Of a DNA stretch of 24,189 nt, positions 1-9,500 are shown piece after piece. Both the position numbers and the translations under genes were made by a program. The DNA is from CAZADH01 sp964483805 (lineage in GTDB: Bacteria; Muiribacteriota; Ozemobacteria; Ozemobacterales; Ozemobacteraceae): NCBI GenBank assembly GCA_964483805.1, contig CAZADH010000066.1, forward strand, positions 1-24,189, in the 5' to 3' direction. Numbering within the stretch: the first letter of the stretch is position 1; the number at the start of each line of letters is the position of its first letter. The notes beneath the pieces were generated by a model. It did not search any database, was not told where the DNA came from, and saw only the letters and a program-made list of their open reading frames with translations.

Positions 1-2753
1 GTGAGCGAACTGAGCGCGATGTTGTATGTCGTCGACGAGACGGTTGTGACCGCCGCCGATGGGTTGGCGCCGATCGGGCCGCTGATCGTGAGGCCGGTGG
101 CCGTGAGCGGCGTGACCGCTTCCGAGAAGGTGACCACAAACGCGGCGGTGTTGCCGGTGGTCGGGGTCGTCTGCCCGCCGGCGAGAGTCACTGCGCCGAC
201 CGGGCGGGTGGTGTTGCGGGTGACGGTGACCGGCGTGGCCGCGGTGTTGCGGTTGCCGGATGCGCTGGTGGCGGCATTGGCGGCGACGGAGACCGTGTAG
301 GTGCCGTCCGTGGCAAACCCGGTCAGCAATACTGTGTATGTCGTCGAAGAAATCACCGTGACAGTGACCGCTGGCATGATTGCCGTGGGCGCGGTAGTCG
401 TGACACCGGCCGCCGTGAAACCGGTCACCCCTTCGCTGAAGGTCACCGTGAAAGTGGCCGCGGTGCCGCTCGTCTGGGCGTCCTGGCCCTGGGCCAGGGC
501 GACGGTGACGGTCGGGGCGATGGTCGAGCGGGTCACTTGGTTGTCGGTGCTCGTCGAGGCTTCATTCAGATTGCCTGCGGCATCTTGAACCACGCCGGCG
601 GGGATCGAGGCGATGACCGTGCCGTCTTGCTTCATCCCGGAGACGGCCACGGCATAAGTCGTGCCATCGTTCGGCGCGAGCGGGGTGATCGTGCAGGTGT
701 CGGGTTGGGCGGTGCCACCGAGGGACACGGCAGTCGGCGAGAAGCCGGTGATCGGGCGCGCGAAGACGACCGTGAACAGGAGCGGGTCGGCCGCTGACGG
801 GTCGGCCTGCGTGGTCGCCTGGTTGATGGTCACCGCCAGCGATTGGGAAGCCGCGCGCACCAGGAACGGGGTCGGGCAGGTGCCTACCTGGCCGTCCGGA
901 TTGATCACTTCGAGGGCCCAGTTGCCGGTGGCAATACCCTGTAAAGACAACGTGCAGTCGAGTTGCGTTGTGCCCGTGCGGGTGACGTTGACGGCCGTTG
1001 GGCCGGCCGTCGTGCTCGTGGCCAGGCGCACCTGCGGCGTGCCGTAGAAGTTCTGGCCGGAGATCTGCAACGCCAGTGCTTGCGCGCCGACGACGCCCGC
1101 TGCAGGAGTTACGCTGATCACGAGCGGGGCGGCCATGGGTTCAGTGGCAATGCTGGTTCCGGTGGCGACGGAGACCGCGAGGCCCGCAAGCGCAGTACGG
1201 TTGCCCGCATCACGGACGGCCACGGTGAACGAATACGAGCCGGGGGCTGCCGGTGTTCCCGTCAGAATGCCGAGGGCGCCGTCGATCGACAACCACGTTG
1301 GTGCACCCGTGAGCGACCAGGTGTACGGTGTCGACCCACCGGAAGCAACCATGGTGTGGCTGGCGGCCAGGCCGGCGGTCCAAGTCAACACGGGAACCGG
1401 GTTGATGGCCAGCGTGACGAACGGGGCCAGGGTGCCGGTCTCGCCGGCGGGCAGGTACTGTTGCCCGCCGACACTGGCGGCCTGCAGCCAGCCGACGCGG
1501 ACCGGTTCGCGGGTGGCCGGGTCATAATCGGCGTAACCGACGATGCCGAGCCCCGGCAGGAAGAACAACGAGGTCCAGGTGACCTCGTTCGCGTTCTGCC
1601 ACGTCATGCTGATATCGAAGCGGCGCGCCTGTCCCTGCAGCCACGGAAGATTGATCGAGACCGAGTCCATGACGAGAATGCGTGCTTCGCCGGTCTGGAC
1701 CGGCTTGCCGGGGGCGGCAAGTGTAATGCTTTGTGTTGCTCCTGCGCCGTCTTGCACGAGGATGTCGGTCAGGCGCCACGGTTGCCCGCCGTTGAAGCTG
1801 CTGTCGGCGCCCTGCAAGAAGACGCCGGACTGTTCGAACACCCGCAGTTGGCCCAGGCGCGCCGGGTCCAGGATGTCCCACAGGCTCGCGCCGGTCACGG
1901 CGCCGGTCGGCGTCGAGAAAAAGCCCTGGTCGACGGCGCTCAGGCCGTTCTCGAACAAGCCGAAGCGCAGCGAAGCCGCGTCGAAGGGCGGCGTCAACGA
2001 AGCGGAGGCTGGACCGCCGGTGTATGCCGACATGCTTAGTTGAAACACCTGTCGCCCGTCGATGCCGGTGGTGGGCGCCGTGTTGGCCATGAAGGTGCGA
2101 AAGCTGGCGTTGCGCGGATCGAGGGTGAGACCGCGCCGCGACGGCGCGTGGGATGTGCGCAGAGAGGCCGTCGTCGAGGCGGCAAGTTCGACCAGCAACC
2201 ACCGGTCATCGCGCGCCATCGGCCAGACCGCCGAGCTTGGCAGCGGACCGCCGCTGTTGGCAGCCTGCGCTGGCGTCAGTGCTTGCAGGGTCAGGTCGTC
2301 GAGATACCAGCGACCACCGATCTTGAACAGGTGCATCTCGAGTCCGAGTTTGGCGCCGGAGGTGAGCCAGGTCCAGATCGGCAGGGTGGCCATGTCTTCG
2401 GAGGCGAACACGATGTCATTGGCGTCGAACCAGAAGGTGTTGACGACGTCGTCGCTGGGGTCGTCGAGGTTGTTGCCGAAGTCGCGCAGGTAGATGCGGT
2501 GAAAGCGGCTGGTCGTCGTGCCTGGGGTGCCCGCGGTCGACCGGCGAAAACTGTCGAGCGCCTCGCCCCGCCCGCTGGCGAGAGCCGCCAGAATCGAGCG
2601 GACGCGCTCCGCCACGACTTCTCGTTCGGCCGCTGACGGCATGACCGGGGCACTGCCGCCGCCACCGCCACAACCGATGGCGAGGAGCAGGCCGAAAACC
2701 ACGAGGACGCCGGCGAAGAAACGGGGCGTGGAACCGTCAACCCGTGACGACAT
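1..2753 (-). CDS. Ig-like-repeat lipoprotein, 3' end outside the window
   Basis: An open frame runs without a stop from ATG at 2753 to the left edge, about 917 codons, so the C terminus is missing. Residues 1-28 form a lipoprotein signal peptide: charged start, hydrophobic VLVVFGLLLAIGC, then a Gly-rich stretch after Cys28. Residues about 45-150 are a compact domain with an NTF2-like feel (my inference) holding FRR, FHRIYLRDF and WYLDDLTL. Residues about 440-540 resemble a putative-Ig (He_PIG) domain, with GTPAAPGSYSFTVAVRDA. Residues about 540-630 look like an IPT/TIG domain (ISGQNFYG, INPDG). From about 638 to the edge there are roughly 95-residue Ig-like repeats marked by FTVTFSE and STTYTV. 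Known members of such families are surface adhesins or cell-envelope proteins; the function here is unknown. No clear Shine-Dalgarno precedes the ATG, which is chosen because it gives a complete signal peptide. The plus-strand frames over this region are shadows. Confidence 0.85.
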   Translation of the reverse strand, partial: MSSRVDGSTPRFFAGVLVVFGLLLAIGCGGGGGSAPVMPSAAEREVVAERVRSILAALASGRGEALDSFRRSTAGTPGTTTSRFHRIYLRDFGNNLDDPSDDVVNTFWFDANDIVFASEDMATLPIWTWLTSGAKLGLEMHLFKIGGRWYLDDLTLQALTPAQAANSGGPLPSSAVWPMARDDRWLLVELAASTTASLRTSHAPSRRGLTLDPRNASFRTFMANTAPTTGIDGRQVFQLSMSAYTGGPASASLTPPFDAASLRFGLFENGLSAVDQGFFSTPTGAVTGASLWDILDPARLGQLRVFEQSGVFLQGADSSFNGGQPWRLTDILVQDGAGATQSITLAAPGKPVQTGEARILVMDSVSINLPWLQGQARRFDISMTWQNANEVTWTSLFFLPGLGIVGYADYDPATREPVRVGWLQAASVGGQQYLPAGETGTLAPFVTLAINPVPVLTWTAGLAASHTMVASGGSTPYTWSLTGAPTWLSIDGALGILTGTPAAPGSYSFTVAVRDAGNRTALAGLAVSVATGTSIATEPMAAPLVISVTPAAGVVGAQALALQISGQNFYGTPQVRLATSTTAGPTAVNVTRTGTTQLDCTLSLQGIATGNWALEVINPDGQVGTCPTPFLVRAASQSLAVTINQATTQADPSAADPLLFTVVFARPITGFSPTAVSLGGTAQPDTCTITPLAPNDGTTYAVAVSGMKQDGTVIASIPAGVVQDAAGNLNEASTSTDNQVTRSTIAPTVTVALAQGQDAQTSGTAATFTVTFSEGVTGFTAAGVTTTAPTAIMPAVTVTVISSTTYTVLLTGFATDGTYTVSVAANAATSASGNRNTAATPVTVTRNTTRPVGAVTLAGGQTTPTTGNTAAFVVTFSEAVTPLTATGLTISGPIGANPSAAVTTVSSTTYNIALSSL

Positions 2754-3080
2754 TGGCTTTTGCATGTTTGATTGCATCTCGACTTCGCAGAAACATTGGC
2801 GCTGGGTTCTCAATGGGCGCGGGGATCAAGGCCATACGCCAAAAACGGCCACTGATTGTGAACCCGCTTGACTCATTTTTCCCGACCCACCCCCCTCAGT
2901 GTGCCGCAATGACTGCGGGGAAGCAAGTAATTTGGCATGAGACGCCGGCCACCAATAGAGATCAGATCTTTGACAATCCAGCGAAATCGGGGCATGCTGT
3001 CGCATCTGCACCCCTGCCGCGTGGGTTTGCCTCGTTTCGGCATAGGCGCGGCCAATGAACCTGAGTCGGTGAGGTCTGTC
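2754..3080. other. Intergenic region between divergent genes
   Basis: This 327-bp stretch separates the minus-strand lipoprotein from the plus-strand transporter and holds no credible gene. It contains a sigma70-like promoter for the transporter (listed separately). It also has an 11-bp odd palindrome, AGATCAGATCT at 2959-2969, directly before the -35 box, which could be an operator. I found no convincing promoter facing the lipoprotein. Confidence 0.6.
2970..2998 (+). promoter_or_regulatory. Candidate sigma70 promoter for the POT transporter
   Basis: A perfect -35 box TTGACA (2970-2975) is followed after 17 bp by CATGCT (2993-2998), which matches three of six -10 positions. It lies about 80 bp before the transporter start. 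The palindrome AGATCAGATCT ends next to the -35 box, placed where a repressor or activator could act. Confidence 0.4.
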
Positions 3081-4553
3081 ATGTCTGCTGCTGCCCAACC
3101 CCGAGGTCTTTACGTTCTCTTCGCCGCCGAAGCGTGGGAGCGCTTTTCCTACTACGGCATGCGAGCGCTGCTCACGCTGTATCTTGTAAATCATTTGAAA
3201 TACGAACGCGCCGATGCGCTCGGCGTTTACGCAACGTACACCGGACTGGTGTATCTGACACCCTTTATCGGCGGGCGTTTGGCCGACACGGTGTTCGGTG
3301 CGCGCAAAGCGATTCTCATGGGCGGCATTCTCATGGCGCTGGGCCATCTGGCGATGGCCTTCGAGAGTCTGCTGTTCGTTGCGCTCGGGTTGCTCATTGT
3401 CGGCAACGGGTTCTTCAAGCCCAACATCTCGACACTGGTCGGCAGCCTGTACGAACAAAACGACGGCCGACGTGACGCGGGCTTCACGATCTTCTATATG
3501 GGCATCAACCTGGGTGCGTTGTTCTCGCCGCTGGTCTGTGGGACGCTCGGCGAGAAGGTGGGGTGGCACATCGGCTTCTCTGCGGCCGGCATCGGCATGA
3601 TCGTCGGTTTGCTCGTGTTCATGGCCGGTCAGCACCTGCTGGGCATGGGTGGGTTCCCGCCGGGGCGCAAAACCGGCACCGGTGTGGGTTTGACCGCGGC
3701 GGACTGGCGCGACATCGTCGTCGTCGTCGTGGCCTCGGTCCTTCTGGTTCTCGGCGTGCTGAAAGCCTGGGCGGCCTGGGGCGGTCTGTGGACCGCCCTC
3801 GCTGCCTGGCAGAAGTTGGTGATCGCTCTCTTGGGCATCGCCGCTTTCGAGGGCGGGCGGCGCCTCTTGCAGTCGGCCGAGGGGGTCGAGGAACCCAAAG
3901 AACCCCTGGCGATCGAAGAATGGAAGCGTGTTGCGGTCATCCTGATTCTCGTGGTGTTCGTCGTGTTTTTCTGGATGGCGTTCGAGCAGGCCGGCGGTAC
4001 GATGACCCTGTTCGCCGACAAGCAGACCGACCGACACCTGTTGGGTTACGAGATTCCGGCGTCGTTCTTCCAGTCGATCAACCCATTGATGATTCTCATT
4101 TTTGGTCCGCTGTTCTCGATGATGTGGACGCGACTGAGCGAGACGGGGCGTTCACCGTCGACACCGATGAAGATGGCGATCGGTCTGAACCTCGTGGGTG
4201 TGTCGTTCGTGATCATGTATGCGGGGCAGCGGCTTGCCGAGCAGTACGGCTCGGTTGGCCCGTTGTGGTTGACGGCGGTGTACCTGTTTCAAACGTGGGG
4301 TGAGTTGTGTGTCTCGCCGATTGGTCTGTCGATGGTGACGAAGTTGGCGCCGGCGCGCCTCGCCAGCCTGTTGATGGGTGCCTGGTTCATCTCGAACGCG
4401 GTCGCCAACCACCTGGCCGGGAACCTCGAGGCCTACGTTAAGGCTTACGATCTACCAGTTTACGGTGTATTGATCGCGACATCGTTTGGTGCCGGAATGT
4501 TGCTGATTGTATTGACACCGGTCCTGAACCGTTGGATGGGCGGGCGCGCGTAG
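3081..4553 (+). CDS. POT/PTR2-family proton-dependent oligopeptide transporter
   Basis: This 490-residue inner-membrane protein belongs to the proton-coupled oligopeptide transporter family of the major facilitator superfamily, which imports di- and tripeptides with protons. The family's proton-coupling motif ExxERFxYYG is intact at residues 17-26 (EAWERFSYYG). PTR2 signatures follow: GARKAILMGGILMALGH in the second and third helices, FKPNISTLVGSLY, and FYMGINLGALFSPLVCG in the fifth. Further hydrophobic segments run to the C terminus, giving the 12-14 helices expected, and the length is typical. The start at 3081 is preferred over in-frame starts upstream because GAGG sits 6 bp before it and the family begins close to this motif. 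The stop codon TAG is also the first part of a palindromic repeat beginning TAGGGGTCG. The gene stands alone, facing the ATPase gene tail to tail. The peptide specificity cannot be read from sequence. Confidence 0.93.
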   Translation: MSAAAQPRGLYVLFAAEAWERFSYYGMRALLTLYLVNHLKYERADALGVYATYTGLVYLTPFIGGRLADTVFGARKAILMGGILMALGHLAMAFESLLFVALGLLIVGNGFFKPNISTLVGSLYEQNDGRRDAGFTIFYMGINLGALFSPLVCGTLGEKVGWHIGFSAAGIGMIVGLLVFMAGQHLLGMGGFPPGRKTGTGVGLTAADWRDIVVVVVASVLLVLGVLKAWAAWGGLWTALAAWQKLVIALLGIAAFEGGRRLLQSAEGVEEPKEPLAIEEWKRVAVILILVVFVVFFWMAFEQAGGTMTLFADKQTDRHLLGYEIPASFFQSINPLMILIFGPLFSMMWTRLSETGRSPSTPMKMAIGLNLVGVSFVIMYAGQRLAEQYGSVGPLWLTAVYLFQTWGELCVSPIGLSMVTKLAPARLASLLMGAWFISNAVANHLAGNLEAYVKAYDLPVYGVLIATSFGAGMLLIVLTPVLNRWMGGRA

Positions 4554-4558
4554 GGGTC

Positions 4559-4602
4559 GTTCGCACGTAAGGGTCGTTCGCGAACGACCCCAACGTGCGA
4601 AC
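4559..4602. repeat. Nested palindrome between convergent genes (possible bidirectional terminator)
   Basis: A perfect 20-bp palindrome, GGGTCGTTCGCGAACGACCC (4571-4590), is nested within a second inverted pair, GTTCGCACGT (4559-4568) and ACGTGCGAAC (4593-4602). Together they fold into one long hairpin filling the gap between the stop codons of the transporter and the ATPase gene. There is no U-tract on either side, so intrinsic termination is uncertain. It shares the GGGTCGTTCG core with the hairpin at 6285-6308, on the other side of the ATPase gene. Confidence 0.7.
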
Positions 4603-4605
4603 GCG

Positions 4606-6183
4606 TCACATCCCCCACACGGTGATCGTGCGGCCCGCGTGCTTCTTGGCCGCGCGCGAGATCTTCTTGCTCCAGGGCTTCTTGGTAGTACGATCGACCA
4701 CAAGCAGGTGCGCTTCGTCGGCGCCGCAGCGGTCGGCGTAGTCGGCGGTCTGCGCCAATCCCTCGGTGACGGTCGCGGCGCGGGATTTGCGGATCAGCTT
4801 GATCTCGATGACGCCGCGCTGAACCTCACCGCTGGGCAGTTTCCAGAGGATGAAGAGGTCGGTGCGTTTCATCCCAAGACCATATTCGCGCTCGATGCGA
4901 CCCCCTCCGTTAACAATACGTTGTAAGAACGCCTGCAAAAGGAGCTGCGGACCGGCCTCACGGTAATCGAAGCGGTCGAGCCAGGCTTCGGAGTGCTCGC
5001 GAAAGAACTGTTGAAAGGCGGCGAGCAGTTTGGGTAGATCGAGGTGGCCGTCGGGGGCGACGTACCACGGGGGCTCGTGTGTGATCATCTCTTGCGAAGA
5101 CCAACAGAGATCGCGTGGAATGACCTCGCGGTAGATGGGATTCGCAATGCGCGTGGGGCGATTGGGGGCAATCAACCCGAGATCGCGCACATACTGGATA
5201 TCGTCGGCGGGGAGCGCCTCTACGCTGTCGTCGCCGGTGAGCAGCGGCTGAATGACGCTCCGCACGCGCTCCTCGCGCAACTTGTCGGCGAGTTGGTCGA
5301 GATGCGTGGTGCGCGACAGGATCAGGCGCTCCTTGGCGTCGTGGATGATCTCAGCGGTGATGACGCGGCTGCGGTCGCGGGATTCGCGGATCTTGAAACA
5401 CGCTTCGTAAGCCAGCGCGTTGACCAGCCAGGGCTGGCCGTTGGTGAGCGACCATACGGCGTCGATTGCTTCGGGCGTGATCTGTTGGCCAGTCTCAGTG
5501 GTGTGCTGGGCCAACAGGAGCGTGACGTCGGCTCGCGCGAAATCGCCAAGGCGCAGCGACTCGGCTTTGATGTTGAACGCACTGCCGCCGGTGATGACCT
5601 CTTTGGTCGAACTGGCATGAATGCGATAGTCTTTGATGTCGCGCACACCGCACAGCACGATGCTCTGCGGGAACGCGCGCGGGCGCTTGTCGTAGCCGCC
5701 GCGGATCTGGCGCAGCACCGAGATGAGCGTGTCGCCGATGAGAGAGTCGATCTCGTCGATGAACAGCACGACCGGCTTCTTCTCGCTCTCGCACCACAGG
5801 GTCAGTTGCCGGCTGAACGCGCCGAGGGGCCCCGCTTGCAGGCAGTCCATGACGACCTTCTGCGGCACGGTCGTGCCCAGGTCGGTCTTGGCGCGTTGCC
5901 CGAGTTCCTCGAGGATGGCGGCGATGGTGATGCTGGTGTCTTCCCGGCCGGCCTGGGCCGCTTCGACGTTGATGTAAAGCGCACGATACTTGTCTTCGCT
6001 GTTGAGGCGGTCGCGCAACGCCAGCAGCGACGAGGTCTTGCCGGTCTGGCGGGGGGCATGCAATATAAAGTATTTCTTCTGGTCGATGAGATCCAGGATC
6101 TCCTGGAGATCCCAGCGTTCGAGCGGTGGAATGCAATAGTGATCGGCGGGATTGACCGGGCCGGCCGTGTTGAAGAAACGCAT
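4606..6183 (-). CDS. AAA-type ATPase with C-terminal PD-(D/E)XK-like domain
   Basis: This 525-residue protein has a P-loop at residues 43-50 (APRQTGKT) and a Walker B at 138-146 (VVLFIDEID). That is the arrangement of AAA-like ATPases in the archaeal/STAND-related AAA group. Residues about 210-330 look like the lid and a winged-helix region. The C terminus carries a PD-(D/E)XK-type signature: Asp442 in RTDLF, then Glu460 and Lys462 in IEIKL, a pattern seen in AAA-ATPase/DUF1703-like two-domain proteins. The substrate and role are unknown; multi-copy families of this build are common and are suspected of DNA-related or selfish behaviour. An extended -10 (TGCTATACT) lies 28 bp upstream. The gene is monocistronic and flanked by related GC-rich palindromes, which may mark it as an inserted unit. 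Nuclease activity is inferred from the motif only. Confidence 0.85.
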   Translation of the reverse strand: MRFFNTAGPVNPADHYCIPPLERWDLQEILDLIDQKKYFILHAPRQTGKTSSLLALRDRLNSEDKYRALYINVEAAQAGREDTSITIAAILEELGQRAKTDLGTTVPQKVVMDCLQAGPLGAFSRQLTLWCESEKKPVVLFIDEIDSLIGDTLISVLRQIRGGYDKRPRAFPQSIVLCGVRDIKDYRIHASSTKEVITGGSAFNIKAESLRLGDFARADVTLLLAQHTTETGQQITPEAIDAVWSLTNGQPWLVNALAYEACFKIRESRDRSRVITAEIIHDAKERLILSRTTHLDQLADKLREERVRSVIQPLLTGDDSVEALPADDIQYVRDLGLIAPNRPTRIANPIYREVIPRDLCWSSQEMITHEPPWYVAPDGHLDLPKLLAAFQQFFREHSEAWLDRFDYREAGPQLLLQAFLQRIVNGGGRIEREYGLGMKRTDLFILWKLPSGEVQRGVIEIKLIRKSRAATVTEGLAQTADYADRCGADEAHLLVVDRTTKKPWSKKISRAAKKHAGRTITVWGM

Positions 6184-6211
6184 GCGGGCACCTCGGGTGG
6201 GCGATGTTGGG

Positions 6212-6220
6212 AGTATAGCA
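6212..6220 (-). promoter_or_regulatory. Extended -10 promoter element for the ATPase gene
   Basis: Read on the minus strand this is TGCTATACT, an extended -10 (TGnTATAAT type, five of six in the hexamer), 28 bp before the ATPase ATG. No good -35 stands at the usual distance, which is normal for extended -10 promoters. There is no strong ribosome-binding site between it and the ATG. Confidence 0.45.
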
Positions 6221-6284
6221 TGGCGGGGGACGAGACGTGGTGGTCAGCGTTCCCGCGGGTGCGTATGCCCGTGCGTTTGGGTGC

Positions 6285-6308
6285 AGGGGTCGTTCGTGAA
6301 CGGCCCCT
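6285..6308. repeat. REP-like palindrome, AGGGGYCGTTC core
   Basis: AGGGGTCGTTC (6285-6295) and GAACGGCCCCT (6298-6308) pair at ten of eleven positions around a GT loop. Flanking bases extend the stem (GTTTG...TGCA to the left, TGCAAAC to the right). The core matches the hairpin at 4554-4602 beyond the other end of the ATPase gene and the arms of the hairpin at 16341-16394. I infer a dispersed palindromic repeat family. Confidence 0.65.
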
Positions 6309-6471
6309 ACATGCAAACGGCCCGTGCACAGGAATCAGACCAAACCGCAAATTATCGCACCGCCCGAGTAGTCCCCGACACAGGCGCGCGGCCCTCTCGC
6401 CGAAACGGGAATGCAACGACGGTCGCACACATGGCACCGGTCGGCGCATGGCCGTCTGCTGGCACAATAAG

Positions 6472-6499
6472 GCGCCCCGGCGGCTGTCCGCCGGGGCGC
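6472..6499 (-). terminator. Strong GC hairpin after the FN3/kelch lipoprotein gene
   Basis: A perfect 12-bp stem, GCGCCCCGGCGG with CCGCCGGGGCGC, closes a four-base loop. It begins about 8 bp past the lipoprotein stop codon in the direction of transcription. The following minus-strand sequence is CTTATTGTG, only a weak U-tract, so termination may be imperfect or the hairpin may mainly protect the 3' end. Confidence 0.6.
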
Positions 6500-6506
6500 T
6501 GACGGT

Positions 6507-9500
6507 TCAGTTCGTGAGCTGACCCCTGTCGACCGCGTTTGTTTCGAGAGGTGTTGCGGTTTGCCCGCCGATCAGGAAGATCGAATCGCCCACGATCGCG
6601 CCAAACGGGCCGGCGTTGCCGGGCGGGGGCAGCCGGTCCGAGCAGTTTCCGGTCTTCGCCACGGTGCGCCAGGAATCGGCAACCGGGTCATACTCGTACG
6701 CTGGGTCATAGCGATAACCGGGTGACTGGATGTCGTAGTAGAACGGCACATAGATCTTCCCTTTGTATTCGCCGATGACGTTGACATAGGCAACTGCACC
6801 ATCGGCCTTGCGAGTCCAGGAGTTGCCTGGGACATCATAAACGAACACGCTCTTGAGCCAATTCGATCCATCGTATCCGCCAATCAAATAGATCTTCGTC
6901 CCGACGGTTACGGCTTTCGCACCGAGGAGCCCGATCGGCAGCGAGGCAATGGCGGTCAAGGTTCCCGATGCATGATCAAATCGATAGCACTCCCTGTGAA
7001 TGGGACCGTTGTATTCCCCTCCGCCGAACAGGTAGATCGTGCCGTCATAGGATGTCGCGGCCATGTTCCCGAGATTGTTCGGCAGCACTCCCTTGTTCAA
7101 TGTCCAGCTGTTGGAAGCCGGATCAAACTCATCAATCGTATTGACGTTGTAATTTCCCCAGATGTTGGTGCCGCCGAAAACGTAGAGTCGACCATTTCCG
7201 GCCGCGACCATCGGCATCCCATATCTGCCATCCGAGCGGGGATAGTTGGGCTTGCTCGTCCAGCTGTTTCCCGCAACATCGTACGCTTCGAATTTTGCGC
7301 CAGTTCCCGGGTTGGGTGGCACACCATCGTAACCGCCAACCGTATAGATGATTCCGTTGAGGACTGCCGTTGCGCCTCCGGCACGAGCAGTGGGCATTGG
7401 TGCCCGCCCGGACCAGGCAATGGTGATCGGGGTGGCCGCGGGCCCAGTCTTGCCGTAGTCGACGTAGTTTGCGTTGGCATCGATACCGTCATACACGAGG
7501 GTCTTGCCGGTGCCGTCAGCATTGATCTTCCAGATCTGGGTTCCCAGAGAATAGTAAGCGATCTCCTGGTCCTGGTCGGCGGTGATGACACCAAAACCCG
7601 CATCGGCGTTGGGGACCGCTCGTGCATTGGTGCCGTCGACACTGGAACACCACAGGTTGGTCGTGGTCGGGTTGCGCCGGAAGAACAGGAGGTTGTTCGG
7701 CCCTGCCTCGGCAGGCATCTGTGAATAGTCGCTCATCATCTTGACCGCAGCACCCGCCGCGGCGTTCTCGGCAATTCTATAGAGGCTGTGATTGGCCGCA
7801 TCGAAAGCGGCACCATAAACCCCGTCCGCGAAGTAGATGAAACCGTTGCGGCCCCAGCAGGTCCAGACCTGGTGCATGCTGGCAGGCCGTCCATCGTTGA
7901 TCATCGTCAGCCCAGTACCATCGATGTTGATGCGATAGAGGACAAAGCTGTTCTCGGCGTTGGGCGAGAAGACAACCTTGGTTCCGTCGGGACTGAGATC
8001 ATACTGATAGACGTCGGCGAGGTTGGGAATTGCCACGGGAGCGGTGCCCGTGACATCGGTCCGGTACAGTTGGTTGTTCTTCTTGAAGGCGATGATGCCA
8101 TTGGACAGGCGTGGGAAGGTCGCGCCACCAATGGATGTAACCTGCGTGGCGTTGCTGCCGTTGGTATCCATCATCCAGACATCGCCGCTCCTGATGAACA
8201 CCAGTTTCGGTGTTCCGGTGCCGACCCAGTTGGTTGGCGCTGCCGGCTGTGCTGACACCTGCAACGACTCGACCGACTCGCCGTTGGCGTTCTGGGCGGT
8301 GACCGCGTAAAAACGGGTGGCGCCGTTTGTCAGGCCGGTATGCGTATACGGACTCGTCACACCAGCAATCTTTGCGCCGTTGGTGCGAGTCACCCCGCTG
8401 GTTGCCGAGTGATATACATTGTATGACGTGGCCCCGGACACAGCGGACCAGGTCAAGGTCACCTGGGCATTGCCCGCGGCGGCGACAACGTTGCCAGGAG
8501 CCCCTGGTGGCGTGACGACAGTTGCCGATGCCGGTGCCGACTCGATCGACTCGCCATTGGCGTTGGCGGCGGTAACGACATAGAAGTAGCTGCCGACAGT
8601 CAAACCCGTGTGGGTGTAGGGACTCGATACGCCCGTGATCTTGTTGCCATTGAGCTTGGATACGCCTGAGGAAGTGGCCCAGTAGACGATGTATGAGTTG
8701 GCCCCGGCCACAGGGTTCCAGGAAATCGCCACCTGGCCGTTGCCGCCCTGGGCGACGACCGAGGTTGGGGCTGTCGGGGCTTGCGGTGCGGAGGTCGGTG
8801 CCGCACTGAACATCGCCGAAGGCGCCGATTCGCCAATGGCGTTGACCGCTGTCAATACATAGTAATACGTCGTGCCGTTGGTCAGCCCGCCATGCCGGAA
8901 GGGGCTGGTCACGTTCCGCACCAGGTTGCCGTTGGCGACGGTCACGGGGCTGGTGGTTGCGAAGTACAGATTGTAGGTGTTCGACCCCGGCACGGCCGGC
9001 CACGAGATGACGTTGGCACTGTCGCTGGCGGCGGCCGCCACATTGGTGGGCGCTGCCGGCGGACTCGGCGGCACGAACGGCGTGGCGTTGACCTCTGCCG
9101 ACTCGAGCGATTCGCCATTGGCGTTGACGGCCGTGACCACGTAGTAGTAGGCAACGCCGTTGGTCAGGCCGAGGTGTTGATACGGGCTGGTCACGTTGGT
9201 CAGGCGATTGCCGGTGTTCCGCTTAACCCCTGTGGCGTTTGCCCAGTAGATGTTGTAACTCGTGGCTCCTGCGACGGCCGGCCACGACACGTTGATCCGC
9301 TGGTTCGTCGCGCTGGCCAGTACATTCGAGGGGGCGGCCGGCAGTTCGCTCGCGGCACGCGGCGTCGCCATGACCACCGGCGAGTCCGCCGACTCGCCCG
9401 ACTGCGTGACCGCCGTAACTACGTAGTAATACGGTGTTCCGTTCGTCAGTGCGGTATGGGCGTACAGGGGGGAGGAGCAGACGATCTTGGTGCCATTGGT

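Larger units (their letters stand above)
6184..6506. other. Intergenic region between the ATPase and FN3/kelch lipoprotein genes
   Basis: This 323-bp gap holds no credible coding frame. From the ATPase side it contains the extended -10 element (6212-6220), a palindromic repeat (6285-6308), roughly 160 bp in which I see nothing recognisable, and then the GC hairpin (6472-6499) that probably ends the lipoprotein transcript. Confidence 0.6.

Noticed and set aside
963..2636. Several plus-strand open frames over the left-edge lipoprotein gene
   Set aside because: One minus-strand frame stays open across the whole region and encodes a signal peptide and Ig-like domains. The plus frames are Arg/Gly-rich shadows.
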